The notes under the pieces were generated by a model, which saw only the letters and a program-made list of their open reading frames with translations, had not been told where the DNA came from and ran no database searches. DNA of 64,000 nt from Alphaproteobacteria bacterium (GTDB lineage: Bacteria > Pseudomonadota > Alphaproteobacteria > ATCC43930 > CGMCC-115725). The stretch covers positions 1 to 64,000 of the forward strand of contig JAGWON010000013.1 of NCBI GenBank assembly GCA_028871055.1, in the 5' to 3' direction. Positions 51,422 through 64,000 of the stretch are shown one piece after another (position 1 is the first letter of the stretch; every line of letters starts with the position of its first letter). Both the position numbers and the translations under genes were made by a program.

Positions 51422-52300
51422 TCATCCCGCAACCTTGACATGGGTATCGCGCTCGCTCTTGTGCCCGAACTCTTCGGAAAGCCGGTCGGCAGCCGCGCGA
51501 ACCGCGCGGGCATGATTGTGCAACGCGTGATTCGACAGGCGCCAGACCGGGCCGGACATGCCGATGGCGCCAACGACCTGGCCGGTGAAGTCGCTCACCG
51601 ACAGCGCCACGCACCGGACTTCGGCGTCGAATTCGCCGTTGTCGAACGCGATGCCGGTTCGGCGCGCCTCGGCGATTTCGCGCCGGAGCAGGCCGGCATC
51701 GGTGATCGATTTCGGCGTGTAGGCCTTGAGCTCGGCGCGCGCGAGGAAGCGATCGACTTGGTCCGGCGGCAAGCCCGCGAGAATCGCCTTGCCGAGCGCC
51801 GTGCAATGAGCCGGCCGCACCACCCCCGCCCGATCGATCAACTGGAACGCGCCCGAGCCGGCGGTGCGCGCAAGCACCATCACCGAGTCGCCCATACGCA
51901 CCGCGAAATGCGCGCTCTCGCCGGTTGCGCGCGACAGATCTTCGAGCACCGGAGTCGCCAGGCTCGTCATCTCGATTTCGTCGAGCGCACCGGCCGCCAG
52001 GGCGAACAGCGGGCGGCCGATGCGATAGCGCTTGCTGTCCTTGAGCTGCCGCACGTAGCCGAGCGAGACCAGAGTCCTGACCAAGTGGAACGTCGTACTG
52101 CTGTGCAGGGCGACGCGCCGGCTCAGCTCCGCGAGGCCGACACCCTCGCGATTCCGGGCAATCTCTTCCAGGATCGCGAACGCGCGGCCGATCGACTGCA
52201 CGCCGCCGCGCTGGCGGTCTTCGGCATCCTGATCGGCGGCATCGGCATCAACCGCGGCATGCGGCTGGGTCGCGGCGGCCGTCTTGGTTCGCGGCTTCAC
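51422..52300 (-). CDS. IclR family transcriptional regulator
   Basis: A 292-residue regulator. Winged HTH: VQSIGRAFAILEEIARNREGVGLAELSRRVALHSSTTFHLVRTLVSLGYV (about 34-83); ligand domain with GESAHFAVRMGDSVMVLARTAGSGAFQL and CTALGKAILAGLPPDQV. GTG start at 52300 follows GGAGG by seven bases; the frame is open 23 codons more. IclR proteins usually bind an aromatic or organic acid, so it is the likely local controller of the Liv importer and the ThDP enzyme. Confidence 0.9.
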   Translation of the reverse strand: MKPRTKTAAATQPHAAVDADAADQDAEDRQRGGVQSIGRAFAILEEIARNREGVGLAELSRRVALHSSTTFHLVRTLVSLGYVRQLKDSKRYRIGRPLFALAAGALDEIEMTSLATPVLEDLSRATGESAHFAVRMGDSVMVLARTAGSGAFQLIDRAGVVRPAHCTALGKAILAGLPPDQVDRFLARAELKAYTPKSITDAGLLRREIAEARRTGIAFDNGEFDAEVRCVALSVSDFTGQVVGAIGMSGPVWRLSNHALHNHARAVRAAADRLSEEFGHKSERDTHVKVAG

Positions 52301-52328
52301 GGTCGTGCCTCCGCTTCGAACATCGGCC

Positions 52329-52772
52329 TCACGATCGAGTCTCTCCAGTCGGCGGTGGCCGCTCATCATCGCTGGCCGGCGCCGTTACGACAATGAACAC
52401 CAGATCGGTGAGCCCGGAATTGTATATCGCGTGCTCGACGCCCGGCGGAATGAAGATCACATCATGGCGGCGGACGACGCGCCGCTTGCCGTCGATCTCC
52501 ATCGTGCCCTCGCCCTCGAGCACGTGATAGACCTGCTCCTGGATCTTGTGCTTATGCGGCGCGACATAGGCCATCGGCTGATAGCACGAGATCCGATGGT
52601 CGACGTGGATCGAGCCCTTGTTCTCGGGCATGACCAAGGGCTTCGACAGCGCGCCGCCGAAATGGTCCGGAAATTGGCGCCATGGCACGTCGGCGACGTT
52701 CTCGATGCTGGCCCGGCGTGGCCGCGACTTCCGCGCCGGCTTTCCCGTCGTCTTGGCCTTTCGCGCGGGCAT
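52329..52772 (-). CDS. Cupin domain protein
   Basis: A 147-residue single cupin with a very basic first 20 residues. Metal motif 1 is HKHKIQEQVYHVLEGEG (about 74-90) and motif 2 PPGVEHAIYNSG. It could be a small dioxygenase, isomerase or sensor. It lies 3 bp downstream of the ThDP enzyme gene on the same strand, hence one transcription unit. Confidence 0.87.
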   Translation of the reverse strand: MPARKAKTTGKPARKSRPRRASIENVADVPWRQFPDHFGGALSKPLVMPENKGSIHVDHRISCYQPMAYVAPHKHKIQEQVYHVLEGEGTMEIDGKRRVVRRHDVIFIPPGVEHAIYNSGLTDLVFIVVTAPASDDERPPPTGETRS

Positions 52773-52775
52773 CGA

Positions 52776-54575
52776 TCAATCCTCCCCGGCGGGAACGGGA
52801 GCCACGAACGGCCTACCGAAGACCGGTTCCTTGTGTGGGATCGGCGGAAGCGCCCAGGTCCCGATTGCCGGCGGCCGAACATTGGCGTCGACGTGCACGT
52901 CGATCAAATATGGCTTGTTCAACTTGATCGCGTGCTCGAGCGCGCCCTTGAAATCCTGCGACTTGGTGATGGTCGCCGCCTCGACGCCGCACGCGCGCGC
53001 CCAGGCGGCGAAGTCGGGGTTGTACGGCCGGTTGTTGGCGCCGCGATAGAACGCCGTGCCGAGCTCGCGGCCGTCGAACAAACCGTACTGGATGTCGCGG
53101 ATCGCCGCCCAGGCGAAGTTGTTCCACACCACCCAGACGCAGGGAATGTCATACTCGACCGCTGTGCACAGCACATGCGGCACCATGGTGAAGCCGCCGT
53201 CGCCGCACACCGCGATGCACGGCCGGTCGGGCGCCGCGAGTTTGGCGCCAAGAATGGCGCTCGGCCCGAAGCCCATGCCCGAGAAACCCCAGGTGTTGAG
53301 CATGGTCCGCGACTGCCGCGCCTCCCAAAACTGCATGTACCAGTTGTGATGCACGCCGGAATCGAGCGACAGAATGGCTTCGTCGGGCAGCACGGCGCGG
53401 CAATCGGCGACGATGCGCTCGGGCCGGATCGGCGTTGCGTGGATGTCGAAGGTCGGCCGGATATAGGCCTCCCACTCGCTCTTCCACCGTGCGATCTCCG
53501 ATTGCCACGGCTTGAGACGGCCGCCCTTCGGCACCTTGCGCCGAACGAGCTCGGCTATGAGCTGACCGAGGAACGTGCGCGCGTCCGCCAAGATGGCAAG
53601 ATCGGGCGTGTAATTGCGGCCCAGCTCCGCATGGTCGACATCGATGTGTATCAACTTGGCCGCCGGGAAGTTCCAGGAATATCCCGGCAGCCACGACGAT
53701 GCCGATCGGTCGTCGAAGCGCGCGCCGATCGCGAGCACGAGGTCGGCGTGCCGGCCGGCTTGATTCGCCGGGAAGGTGCCGTTGCGACCAATGAATCCCA
53801 GCGACAGCGGATCGCGCATGTCGAGGCAGCCCATGCCGTTGGGCGAGCTCAGCACTGGAATGCAGAGCCAATGGACGAACTCGGTCAGTTCGGTGCCCGC
53901 CTCCGCCAGGGTGACGCCGTGACCGATGAAGATGACCGGCTTGGCCGCCGCGAGGATCATATCGGCAGTGCGTGCAACGTCCTCGGGCGCCGCGCCGCTG
54001 CGGCGAACGTTGAAGCCTCCGCTTGCGGGCTCGAGCGCGACCTCGGCCTCCTCCTGAAAGAGATTGAACGGAACATCGACGTTCACTGGCCCCGGCCGAC
54101 CGGTGTTCATGGTGAGAGCCGCCTGGCGCAGCGCCAGCGGCAGCATCTCGACGCGCGTCGGCTGGAAGCTGCGCTTCACCACCGGCCGGACGACGTTGGG
54201 AAAATCGGCCTGGTTGTGCCGATTCAGTTCCTGGAAAGGTCCCCGATTGAACTGCGAGGTCGGCACGTTGGCGGTAATCGCCAGCAACGCCGAAGAATCC
54301 GTCTGCGCGACGGCCAGCGACATGATCAGATTGGACGAGCCCGGCCCGCACGACGTCAGCGTCGCAACCGCCTGGTGTTTGACCCGAAAATATCCGTCCG
54401 CCATGTGGCCGGCGGTCTGCTCGTGGCGGGGCGACACCAACTTGATTTTGTCGCGCACGTCGTAGAGCGCGTCGAGCATGCCGACGTTGCCGTGACCGCA
54501 GATGCCAAAGAGATAGGGAATCTTTTCGCTGATCAGAAACTCCGCGATGAGTTCCCCTCCTTTCATGCGGATCAT
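52776..54575 (-). CDS. Thiamine diphosphate-dependent enzyme, acetolactate synthase-like
   Basis: A 599-residue three-domain ThDP enzyme. Catalytic Glu E52 in SPRHEQTAGHMADGY, central FAD/NAD-like domain (VIFIGHGVTLAEAGTEL), ThDP-binding GDGGFTMVPHVLCTAVEYDIP then VWNN near 440-470. The protein is diverged from IlvB, so a carboligase or 2-oxo acid decarboxylase for a special substrate is likely (glyoxylate carboligase, oxalyl-CoA, sulfoacetaldehyde and benzoylformate enzymes are all in this family). GAGGGAGGG precedes the ATG at 54575; a second ATG lies three codons in. Confidence 0.88.
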   Translation of the reverse strand: MIRMKGGELIAEFLISEKIPYLFGICGHGNVGMLDALYDVRDKIKLVSPRHEQTAGHMADGYFRVKHQAVATLTSCGPGSSNLIMSLAVAQTDSSALLAITANVPTSQFNRGPFQELNRHNQADFPNVVRPVVKRSFQPTRVEMLPLALRQAALTMNTGRPGPVNVDVPFNLFQEEAEVALEPASGGFNVRRSGAAPEDVARTADMILAAAKPVIFIGHGVTLAEAGTELTEFVHWLCIPVLSSPNGMGCLDMRDPLSLGFIGRNGTFPANQAGRHADLVLAIGARFDDRSASSWLPGYSWNFPAAKLIHIDVDHAELGRNYTPDLAILADARTFLGQLIAELVRRKVPKGGRLKPWQSEIARWKSEWEAYIRPTFDIHATPIRPERIVADCRAVLPDEAILSLDSGVHHNWYMQFWEARQSRTMLNTWGFSGMGFGPSAILGAKLAAPDRPCIAVCGDGGFTMVPHVLCTAVEYDIPCVWVVWNNFAWAAIRDIQYGLFDGRELGTAFYRGANNRPYNPDFAAWARACGVEAATITKSQDFKGALEHAIKLNKPYLIDVHVDANVRPPAIGTWALPPIPHKEPVFGRPFVAPVPAGED

Positions 54576-54977
54576 CGGCCTGCGCCCTCCCTCGGATCGT
54601 GCGCCGGCGCCCACGCAAAGTGCCCAATGCGCCGCCGGCATCATCCAGCTTGTCACGCGATCCGCCGCTTGTTGGTATTCTATAATATGGCATGTCAACC
54701 GACAATGCCGCATGTTACGCGCGGCGGCCGACGACCGAAAACCACGGCCGGCCGCTATGGCCGGGTTATCGGTTCTTGATGCTCACCGTGGTTGGGTCTT
54801 CTGCGACCCCGTAGCCGGCCATGTCGATCGGGGCGCAATCGCGTGTCATGTCCGGATGTCCGGCCGGTTAGCACGATGACGAAGGCGGCTATTGCGAAAT
54901 TGATCGAGCACCGGCACTCGACTCATGGACGTTCACGGAAAAATCCGTGACCTACAGCCGTGGCTATCCCGGAAAGA
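54576..54977. other. Promoter-containing region between ThDP gene and tRNA-Lys
   Basis: About 400 bp. An AT-rich stretch around 54667-54700 (tattctataatatgg flanked by tgtcaa) looks like a promoter or IclR/GntR-type operator for the ThDP operon. A perfect hairpin TCACGG-N6-CCGTGA lies at 54933-54950, downstream of the tRNA on its strand; no T-tract follows. No gene seen. Confidence 0.45.
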
Positions 54978-55053
<76 letters not shown>

Positions 55054-55109
55054 GCGCGGGAAGGCGCCGTATATAACAACCCGTCGGCGGCTTGTCGAGC
55101 CCGCATGGC

Positions 55110-56258
55110 TCAACTCTCGGCCTCGCCGTGGCGGCTGATGCGGACGTCGCGGTGGACGTAGACGCTCATCAGCAGCCCGAAGCCGAACATCACCGTGAGC
55201 ATCGAAGTGCCGCCGTAGGAGACCAACGGCAACGGCACGCCGACCACCGGGAGCAGGCCGATCACCATGGCGACATTGATGAAGACGTAGAGAAACAGGT
55301 TGGTGGTGATGCCGAAGGCGAGAAGGCGGCCGAAATGGCTGCGCGAGCGGAAGGCGATGGCGTAGCCGTAGACGAAGACCACGGCGTAAAGCACGAGCAG
55401 CATCAATCCGCCGACCATCCCGAATTCCTCGCCCAGGATAGTGAAGATGAAATCGGTCTGGCGCTCCGGCAGGAACGAGAGATGCGCCTGAGTCCCGGAC
55501 AGGAACCCTTTGCCGGAAATCCCGCCCGAACCGACCGCTATCTTGGCTTGCAGGCTGTGATAGCCCGCGCCGAGAGGATCGCTCTCGGGGTTGAGGAAGG
55601 TCAGGATCCGTTTCTTCTGGTAATCGCGCAGATGGTGCCAGGCGAAGGGCACCACGGCGGCGGCGGCGGCCAGGACGACGCCGAACGTCCATAGCCTCAC
55701 CCCGGCCAGGAAGAACATCGCCGCACCGCTGATCACCAGCATCGTGGCGGTTCCGAGATCGGGCTGCTTCAGCACCATGGCGGCGGGCGCCAGGATCAGC
55801 AGCGCCGGTACGACGAGTTTCCACGGCTTACCGATGTCCTCCGACGGCAGTCCGTTGAAATAGCGCGCGAGCACCATGACCAGGGCGATCTTCATGAACT
55901 CCGACGGCTGGATCTGGATCACGCCGAGATCGATCCAACGCTGGGCGCCCATGCCGATCGCGCCGCGCAACTCGACCGCGATCAGCAGCAGGATGGTAAC
56001 GGCATAGAAGCCATAGGCGACGCGCAGCCACAACCGTATATCGACCACCGCCACCGCCAGCATGACCAGCACGGCGACGAGAAAACGCACGGCCTGACGC
56101 GACGCCCACGGATACCAGTTGCCGTTGCCGGCGGAATACAGCAGGGCGAACCCGATGCAAGCAACAGTCGTGATCAGCGCAACCAGCGGCCAGTTGATGC
56201 TGAGCAGCTTGACGGACAGCGTCTGCTGCGGGCGGGAAGGGTCATACAACCAGCGCAT
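55110..56258 (-). CDS. rodA: Rod shape-determining peptidoglycan glycosyltransferase RodA
   Basis: A 382-residue SEDS membrane enzyme that polymerises glycan strands for elongation. About ten spans; WIDLGVIQIQPSEFMKIALVMVLARYF, KQPDLGTATML, GKGFLSGTQAHLSFLPERQTDFIFTILGEEFG and VPLPLVSYGGTSMLT are diagnostic. The ATG at 56258 follows the mrdA stop by 8 bp. Confidence 0.96.
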   Translation of the reverse strand: MRWLYDPSRPQQTLSVKLLSINWPLVALITTVACIGFALLYSAGNGNWYPWASRQAVRFLVAVLVMLAVAVVDIRLWLRVAYGFYAVTILLLIAVELRGAIGMGAQRWIDLGVIQIQPSEFMKIALVMVLARYFNGLPSEDIGKPWKLVVPALLILAPAAMVLKQPDLGTATMLVISGAAMFFLAGVRLWTFGVVLAAAAAVVPFAWHHLRDYQKKRILTFLNPESDPLGAGYHSLQAKIAVGSGGISGKGFLSGTQAHLSFLPERQTDFIFTILGEEFGMVGGLMLLVLYAVVFVYGYAIAFRSRSHFGRLLAFGITTNLFLYVFINVAMVIGLLPVVGVPLPLVSYGGTSMLTVMFGFGLLMSVYVHRDVRISRHGEAES

Positions 56259-56266
56259 GGTTTTGC

Positions 56267-58168
56267 TCAGCCCTGCGCCAAGTCCGGAGCGTCGAACGGC
56301 TCGTTCGGCACTCGGCGCGCGGGATCCCGTTTCTGCGCCTCGAGCAGAAGATCGCGGGCGATCGGCGCGGCGACGGCGCCGCCCTCGCCGCCGGTCGTGC
56401 CGCCATGCTCGACGACGACGGAGCACACGTAACGCGGCGCGTTCGTCGGCGCGAAGGCCATGAATAGCGCGTGGTCGCGATCTTTCCACGGTATCTTCGT
56501 ACCGGTAACCACGCCACGGTCGCGCACGTCCTTGGCGATGTGATGAATCTGGGACGTGCCGGTCTTGCCGGCCATCGCCATCGCCGGCTCGGCGATGCGC
56601 GCGCCGTAAGCGGTGCCGTGCGGCTCGTTGACAACGCCGTACATGGCGTCGCGGATCACGTCGAGATTCTTTTCCTGAACGCCGACTGGCGCAAAAGCGC
56701 GGCTGATTTCGTTCGCGACTACGCTCGTCGGCGTCATCACCCCTTGCTCGCGCGACAGCACAGGCTTGACCAGATGGCCGGTGGCGAGGCCGGCGACGTA
56801 GATCACCAGCTGGAGCGGCGTCAGGGAGACGAAGCTCTGGCCGATGCCGCAGCTGATCGTTTCGCCGCGCTGCCAGGGCACGCCGGTTGTCGCCAGTTTC
56901 CACGCCCGCGTCGGAATGAGGCCGCTCTTGGCGCCGGGAATGTCGATATCGACCTTGACGCCGAGACCAAAGCGGTTGGCCATCTGCGCGATCCGGTCGA
57001 TGCCGAGCAGATCGGCGGTGTGATAGAAGAAGACGTCGCACGATTCCTTGATAGCGCGGCGCAACGCCAGGGTGCCGTGGCCGCCTTTCTTCCAGCAATG
57101 CCATACAGCGTTGCCGAGGTGGAACTCGCCGGGACAGAAGAATTCGGTCTCCGGCGTGATCACGCCGGCCTCGAGCGCGGCCATCGCCACTACCGGCTTG
57201 AACGTCGAGCCCGGCGCGTAAATTCCGGCAATCGCCTTGTCGGTCAGCGGATTATACGGATTCTCGATCAGCGCCTTCCATTGCGCCGGGGTCAAGCCGG
57301 AAGCAAAAACGCTTGGATCGAAGCCGGGCGCCGAGGCGAGCGCGAGCACCTCGCCGGTCCAGGAATCGAGGACGACGGCGGACGCCGAGCCTTGCGCGGT
57401 ACAGCGGCGCATCGCCAGGTCCTGCAGCGCCATGTCGAGACCAACGACGATTTGCTCGCCCGAAATGCCGTCTTCGCGCGCCAGCTCGCGCACCACCTTG
57501 CCGAAGGCGTTGACCTCGACCTCGCTGGTGCCAGCGGTGCCGCGGAGCTCGAGATCGTACTGCTTCTCGATGCCGCTCTTGCCGACGCGGAAATCGGGCA
57601 ACTCGACAAGCGGGTCGTCACTATCCAACTCCTGCTCGGAAACCGGGGCGACGTAGCCGACCACGTGCGCGGTCTCGACGCCGAACGGATAATGCCGGAT
57701 GAGGCCCTGGTCGATCGACACGCCCGCCAAATCGACGGCGTTGATGTCGATGCGTGCCATCTCATTCCAGTTCATGTCCTCGCGCAGGGCAATCGGAACG
57801 AAGCTGTGCCGGTTGTGCATGTCGCGCAGGACGCGCCGGCGATCGGCTTCGGTGAGGGGCACGAGACGAGCCACAGCATCGAAGGTCGCGTCGATGTTGC
57901 CGGCCTGTTCCGGAATCACCACGGCGCGATAAGTCGGTCGGTTGACCGCCAGAGGCACGCCGAAGCGATCGACGATGTGGCCGCGCGGCGGCGCCAAAAC
58001 ACGAATGTTGATGCGGTTCTCGTCGGCCAGCATGGCGAATTTCGGCGCCTGGACGACCTGGAGGTAATAGAGCCGGCCGGCGAGCGCGGCCAGCAGCGCT
58101 GCCTTGCCGCCGGCCAACACCAGCGCACGGCGCGTCAGGATCTTGCCACGGCCTCCGTCATGTTTCAT
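56267..58168 (-). CDS. mrdA: Penicillin-binding protein 2 (MrdA)
   Basis: A 633-residue class B PBP, the elongasome transpeptidase. One N-terminal span (about 14-36), dimerisation domain, active-site S321 in GSTFKP, SCD motif (KESCDVFFYH) and KTGTSQ. Stands between mreD and rodA in the usual order. The very short gaps (1 bp to mreD, 8 bp to rodA) indicate one operon. Confidence 0.97.
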   Translation of the reverse strand: MKHDGGRGKILTRRALVLAGGKAALLAALAGRLYYLQVVQAPKFAMLADENRINIRVLAPPRGHIVDRFGVPLAVNRPTYRAVVIPEQAGNIDATFDAVARLVPLTEADRRRVLRDMHNRHSFVPIALREDMNWNEMARIDINAVDLAGVSIDQGLIRHYPFGVETAHVVGYVAPVSEQELDSDDPLVELPDFRVGKSGIEKQYDLELRGTAGTSEVEVNAFGKVVRELAREDGISGEQIVVGLDMALQDLAMRRCTAQGSASAVVLDSWTGEVLALASAPGFDPSVFASGLTPAQWKALIENPYNPLTDKAIAGIYAPGSTFKPVVAMAALEAGVITPETEFFCPGEFHLGNAVWHCWKKGGHGTLALRRAIKESCDVFFYHTADLLGIDRIAQMANRFGLGVKVDIDIPGAKSGLIPTRAWKLATTGVPWQRGETISCGIGQSFVSLTPLQLVIYVAGLATGHLVKPVLSREQGVMTPTSVVANEISRAFAPVGVQEKNLDVIRDAMYGVVNEPHGTAYGARIAEPAMAMAGKTGTSQIHHIAKDVRDRGVVTGTKIPWKDRDHALFMAFAPTNAPRYVCSVVVEHGGTTGGEGGAVAAPIARDLLLEAQKRDPARRVPNEPFDAPDLAQG

Positions 58169-58169
58169 G

Positions 58170-58691
58170 TCAGGCGCTCAGAGCCGGCATGGCGCGGTGC
58201 GCCAGTGCCAAGACATAGCTTCCGATCGGGAAGCAGGCAGCGGTGACGAGCGTCTGGAAGACGAACGACCGCGGCACCATGAAATGTACCTGCATCAGGC
58301 TGACGAATGCCCATTCGAACACAAAGGCGCCGATCGCAACGCCGAGAAATCCGAGCCACAGCACCGAAAACGGGCGGCGGCTGAACACGCGACGCTGGCT
58401 CAACACGCCGGTGCGCACCAACAGCAGCACCAGCGCAGAGAGACCGACATAGGGCGTGCCGTTGAGCAGATCGAGCAGCAAACCGGCGAGAAAGACGACG
58501 CCGAGCGGCAACAGATCGGGTCGGTAGACGGTCCAGTGGAAGACCGCCATCAGCGCGAAGCTCGGCGCGATCGAGCCGAAACTGGGCACGTGGAACGGCA
58601 GCAGCGACATCAGCGTGAACAGGATAGTCGTCGTACCGGGCACCATTCGGGCGACGAAGCCGAAATAATCACGATGCCACGAATAGGACAT
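58170..58691 (-). CDS. mreD: Rod shape-determining protein MreD
   Basis: A 173-residue inner-membrane protein with about five spans. PSFALMAVFHWTVYRPDLLPLGVVFLAGLLLDLLNGTPYVG is the MreD core. Two bp after mreC. Confidence 0.93.
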   Translation of the reverse strand: MSYSWHRDYFGFVARMVPGTTTILFTLMSLLPFHVPSFGSIAPSFALMAVFHWTVYRPDLLPLGVVFLAGLLLDLLNGTPYVGLSALVLLLVRTGVLSQRRVFSRRPFSVLWLGFLGVAIGAFVFEWAFVSLMQVHFMVPRSFVFQTLVTAACFPIGSYVLALAHRAMPALSA

Positions 58692-58693
58692 GG

Positions 58694-59566
58694 CTACCGC
58701 GCCGGATCGGTCCTGGCGCGCGCGGCGCGCGATCCCGGTATCGCGGTTTCAGGCAACACGCCATCGAGGCCATAGTTCACGATCCGCACCATTTCGAGCC
58801 GCGCCAGGTCAGCATAGAGCTCAACGCGGATCATGCCCTTCACGGAAGCGACGACGCCGACCGGCAGACCGGGCGGGAAGACGCCGCCGCTGCCGCTGGT
58901 GACGATGCGGTCACCGGGTTTCACCGGCGTCTTGGGCTGAACGTAAACCAGCCGCGGCTGATCGGAATTGTCGCCGTCGAGCATCGCCCGCTCATGCGTG
59001 CCTTCGACCACGACCGGGATGTGCGAATTGATGTCGGTCAGTAGCAGGATGCGTGCGGTGCGATCGCCGAGCTCAATAACGCGCCCGACGAGCCCGTCGC
59101 CCGTCATCGCCGGCTGGCCGCGGGCCACGCCGTCGCGCCTTCCGACATCGACCAGCACGTTGCGCAGGAATGCGCCACCCGAATCGGCGATCACTTGCGC
59201 CGCAACCGAGGAGACAGCGCCCTGCGGCGCGAACCTAACCAGGTTACGAAGCTCCTCGTTCTCAGATTCGAGGCGGCGCGCCACCTGCTGCCACTGAAGC
59301 AGACGTTGGTTCTCGATCTCAAGCTCCTGATTCTGGCGATAGACCGTCACCACGTCCTCGACGACGCCGATCGCGTTGGATACCGAGGCGATGGGTTCGC
59401 CAGCAACCTGAAGAACCGGCGCCAGCGTATCGGCAAGCAGGACGCGGACGCGGTCGAAGAGCAACACGTCGGCTTTGCCGAGCACCGCAAGCAGTGCAGA
59501 AATGAAAATCAAGATGGGAAGCGTCAGCCGTTGGACTGTCGCACGAACGGGGGCAGAGACTCTCAT
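58694..59566 (-). CDS. mreC: Cell shape-determining protein MreC
   Basis: A 290-residue bitopic protein: one span near 14-33, a coiled coil (about 66-102: YRQNQELEIENQRLLQWQQVARRLE), then the periplasmic beta domain with VIADSGGAFLRNVLVDVGRRDGVARGQPAMTGDGLVGRV. Links MreB to the periplasmic synthases. The 133 bp before it, up to the mreB stop, hold no gene. Confidence 0.95.
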   Translation of the reverse strand: MRVSAPVRATVQRLTLPILIFISALLAVLGKADVLLFDRVRVLLADTLAPVLQVAGEPIASVSNAIGVVEDVVTVYRQNQELEIENQRLLQWQQVARRLESENEELRNLVRFAPQGAVSSVAAQVIADSGGAFLRNVLVDVGRRDGVARGQPAMTGDGLVGRVIELGDRTARILLLTDINSHIPVVVEGTHERAMLDGDNSDQPRLVYVQPKTPVKPGDRIVTSGSGGVFPPGLPVGVVASVKGMIRVELYADLARLEMVRIVNYGLDGVLPETAIPGSRAARARTDPAR

Positions 59567-59699
59567 CGGCGCCGACCGTTGGTCATGGTCTCAATCGCTT
59601 CCGCCAGATGCCGGCACTGTCCCCCTTCAACGCCGGCCTTGGGGCATTTTTTACGCGGAATTCGGTGTTTCGTACACGGCTCCGGTTGAAAAAACGCGG

Positions 59700-62365
<2,666 letters not shown>

Positions 62366-62449
62366 GGCGCGAATCCTCATGTCTCGGGGAAATAACCTGA
62401 GCCGTGGCCGATGCCCCTCGAACGCGAGCGGGCCCAATCGCGCCCGCGT

Positions 62450-62569
62450 TCAGGGGCAGCTAAGTCGCAACGCGCCGCCGTTCCCCCGCGCCGGGCGGTC
62501 CAGACGGCAGGCGCAGCCGATCCGGCGCGACAGCGCCCGGTTGCCTTTGCCTGCGAACGTCATGACCAT
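62450..62569 (-). CDS. Possible leader peptide upstream of leuA
   Basis: A 39-residue reading (MVMTFAGKGNRALSRRIGCA, later LSCP) ending about 85 bp before leuA. GCGGGC/GCCCGC arms (62429-62449, minus strand order) follow it. Leu codons are few (four), so classical leucine attenuation is doubtful. The ribosome site is weak. Could be chance; recorded because the 347-bp leader is otherwise empty. Confidence 0.25.
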   Translation of the reverse strand: MVMTFAGKGNRALSRRIGCACRLDRPARGNGGALRLSCP

Positions 62570-62712
62570 TTGCCCGCTTTCTATCGGTCGGCGTCGTTTC
62601 CCCACCACCGACCGAACCCTGATTAGGCGAAAAAATCAAGGCCTGTCCTATATTTAGCCCGGCTTCTCCCGGAACCGCAAGCTTTCTGTGGATTAACCCG
62701 CGCGCCGAATCC

Positions 62713-63765
<1,053 letters not shown>

Positions 63766-64000
63766 TCAGAATTTGTCGGCGCCCCGCGAGATCGCAGCGA
63801 CGCCGGTACGGGAGATGTCGACCACGCCCAACGGCTCCATCAGATTGATGAAGGCGTCGAGCTTCTCGGTCGAACCGGTCATCTCGAAAACATAGCTTTC
63901 GGGCGTGGTGTCGACCACTCGAGCGTGAAAGATGTCGGCGAGGCGCAGGGTCTCGGCGCGGCTCTCGGCGCCGCCAGTGACCTTGATCAGCGCCAGCTCA
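63766..64000 (-). CDS. ilvN: Acetolactate synthase small subunit IlvN (C-terminal part)
   Basis: The last 77 residues of IlvN, cut by the window end. ELALIKVTGGAESRAETLRLADIFHARVVD, then FEMTGSTEKLDAFINLMEPLGVVDISRTGVAAISRG, are the C-terminal domain pattern. The N-terminal ACT domain and ilvB should lie beyond 64000. Confidence 0.93.
   Translation of the reverse strand, partial: ELALIKVTGGAESRAETLRLADIFHARVVDTTPESYVFEMTGSTEKLDAFINLMEPLGVVDISRTGVAAISRGADKF

Noticed and set aside
52284-54779. Plus-strand frame of 831 residues opposite the cupin and ThDP genes
   Set aside because: Antisense to two genes with intact catalytic motifs; composition is typical of an antisense frame in high-GC DNA.

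Overview
The window is high-GC DNA from an alphaproteobacterium. Support comes from the SAM-II riboswitch in front of metZ, the GcrA-like Cys motif, perfect FNR/FixK boxes, and an ilvN-ilvC-leuA block beside mreB-mreC-mreD-mrdA-rodA. Many NMT1/TauA-type and Liv-type importers suggest a soil or water generalist of the Hyphomicrobiales or Rhodospirillales. The order cannot be fixed from this sequence alone.

Layout. 1-1.4 kb: remnant of a probable low-oxygen regulon, with two FNR/FixK boxes, a small membrane protein, an OsmC protein and a truncated thiolase. 1.7-2.7 kb: LpxR-like outer-membrane deacylase. 2.7-5.3 kb: compact regulatory cassette with an autocleaving S24/LexA-like repressor between two promoters that carry the same operator core, a GcrA-like Cys protein, a DUF6456 protein and a 90-bp dispersed hairpin repeat. 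5.3-6.65 kb: metZ with a SAM-II riboswitch and terminator. 6.7-12.1 kb: MaoC hydratase, an NMT1-type ABC importer, small proteins, a crotonase and a cpYpsA/Moco-carrier-like protein.

12.35-17.6 kb: a tightly packed operon coding for a metallophosphoesterase/radical-SAM fusion, a mercuric-reductase-like flavoprotein, a TVP38 membrane protein and two small glycosyltransferases of the TIGR04283/TIGR04282 types named after arsenosugar biosynthesis. It probably makes or modifies a small molecule and is the least understood system here. A methyltransferase, a TlpA thioredoxin, a haloacid dehalogenase and NrtS follow.

20.5-27.6 kb: a two-part heavy-metal island. Part one has a CcdA-like protein divergent from merR-like, HMA protein and a P1B ATPase with an unusual YPC motif, driven by back-to-back mer-type promoters with 19-bp spacers. 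Part two is a classical merR / merT-merP-merA unit. An IS3-type transposase remnant lies at the right end.

27.6-46.8 kb: catabolic region with two molybdenum hydroxylase large subunits (one with its FAD and 2Fe-2S partners), two NMT1-type ABC importers plus an orphan binding protein, an ACMSD-like amidohydrolase, a UbiD decarboxylase and its UbiX flavin prenyltransferase, a DapA-like aldolase and a DUF1445 hydro-lyase. The natural reading is uptake, hydroxylation and decarboxylation of an aromatic or heteroaromatic acid; the substrate is unknown. 46.7-54.6 kb: a Liv-type ABC importer with an IclR regulator, a cupin and a ThDP-dependent enzyme, all on the minus strand. 55-64 kb: core genome with tRNA-Lys(CTT), rodA, mrdA, mreDCB, leuA, ilvC and the end of ilvN.
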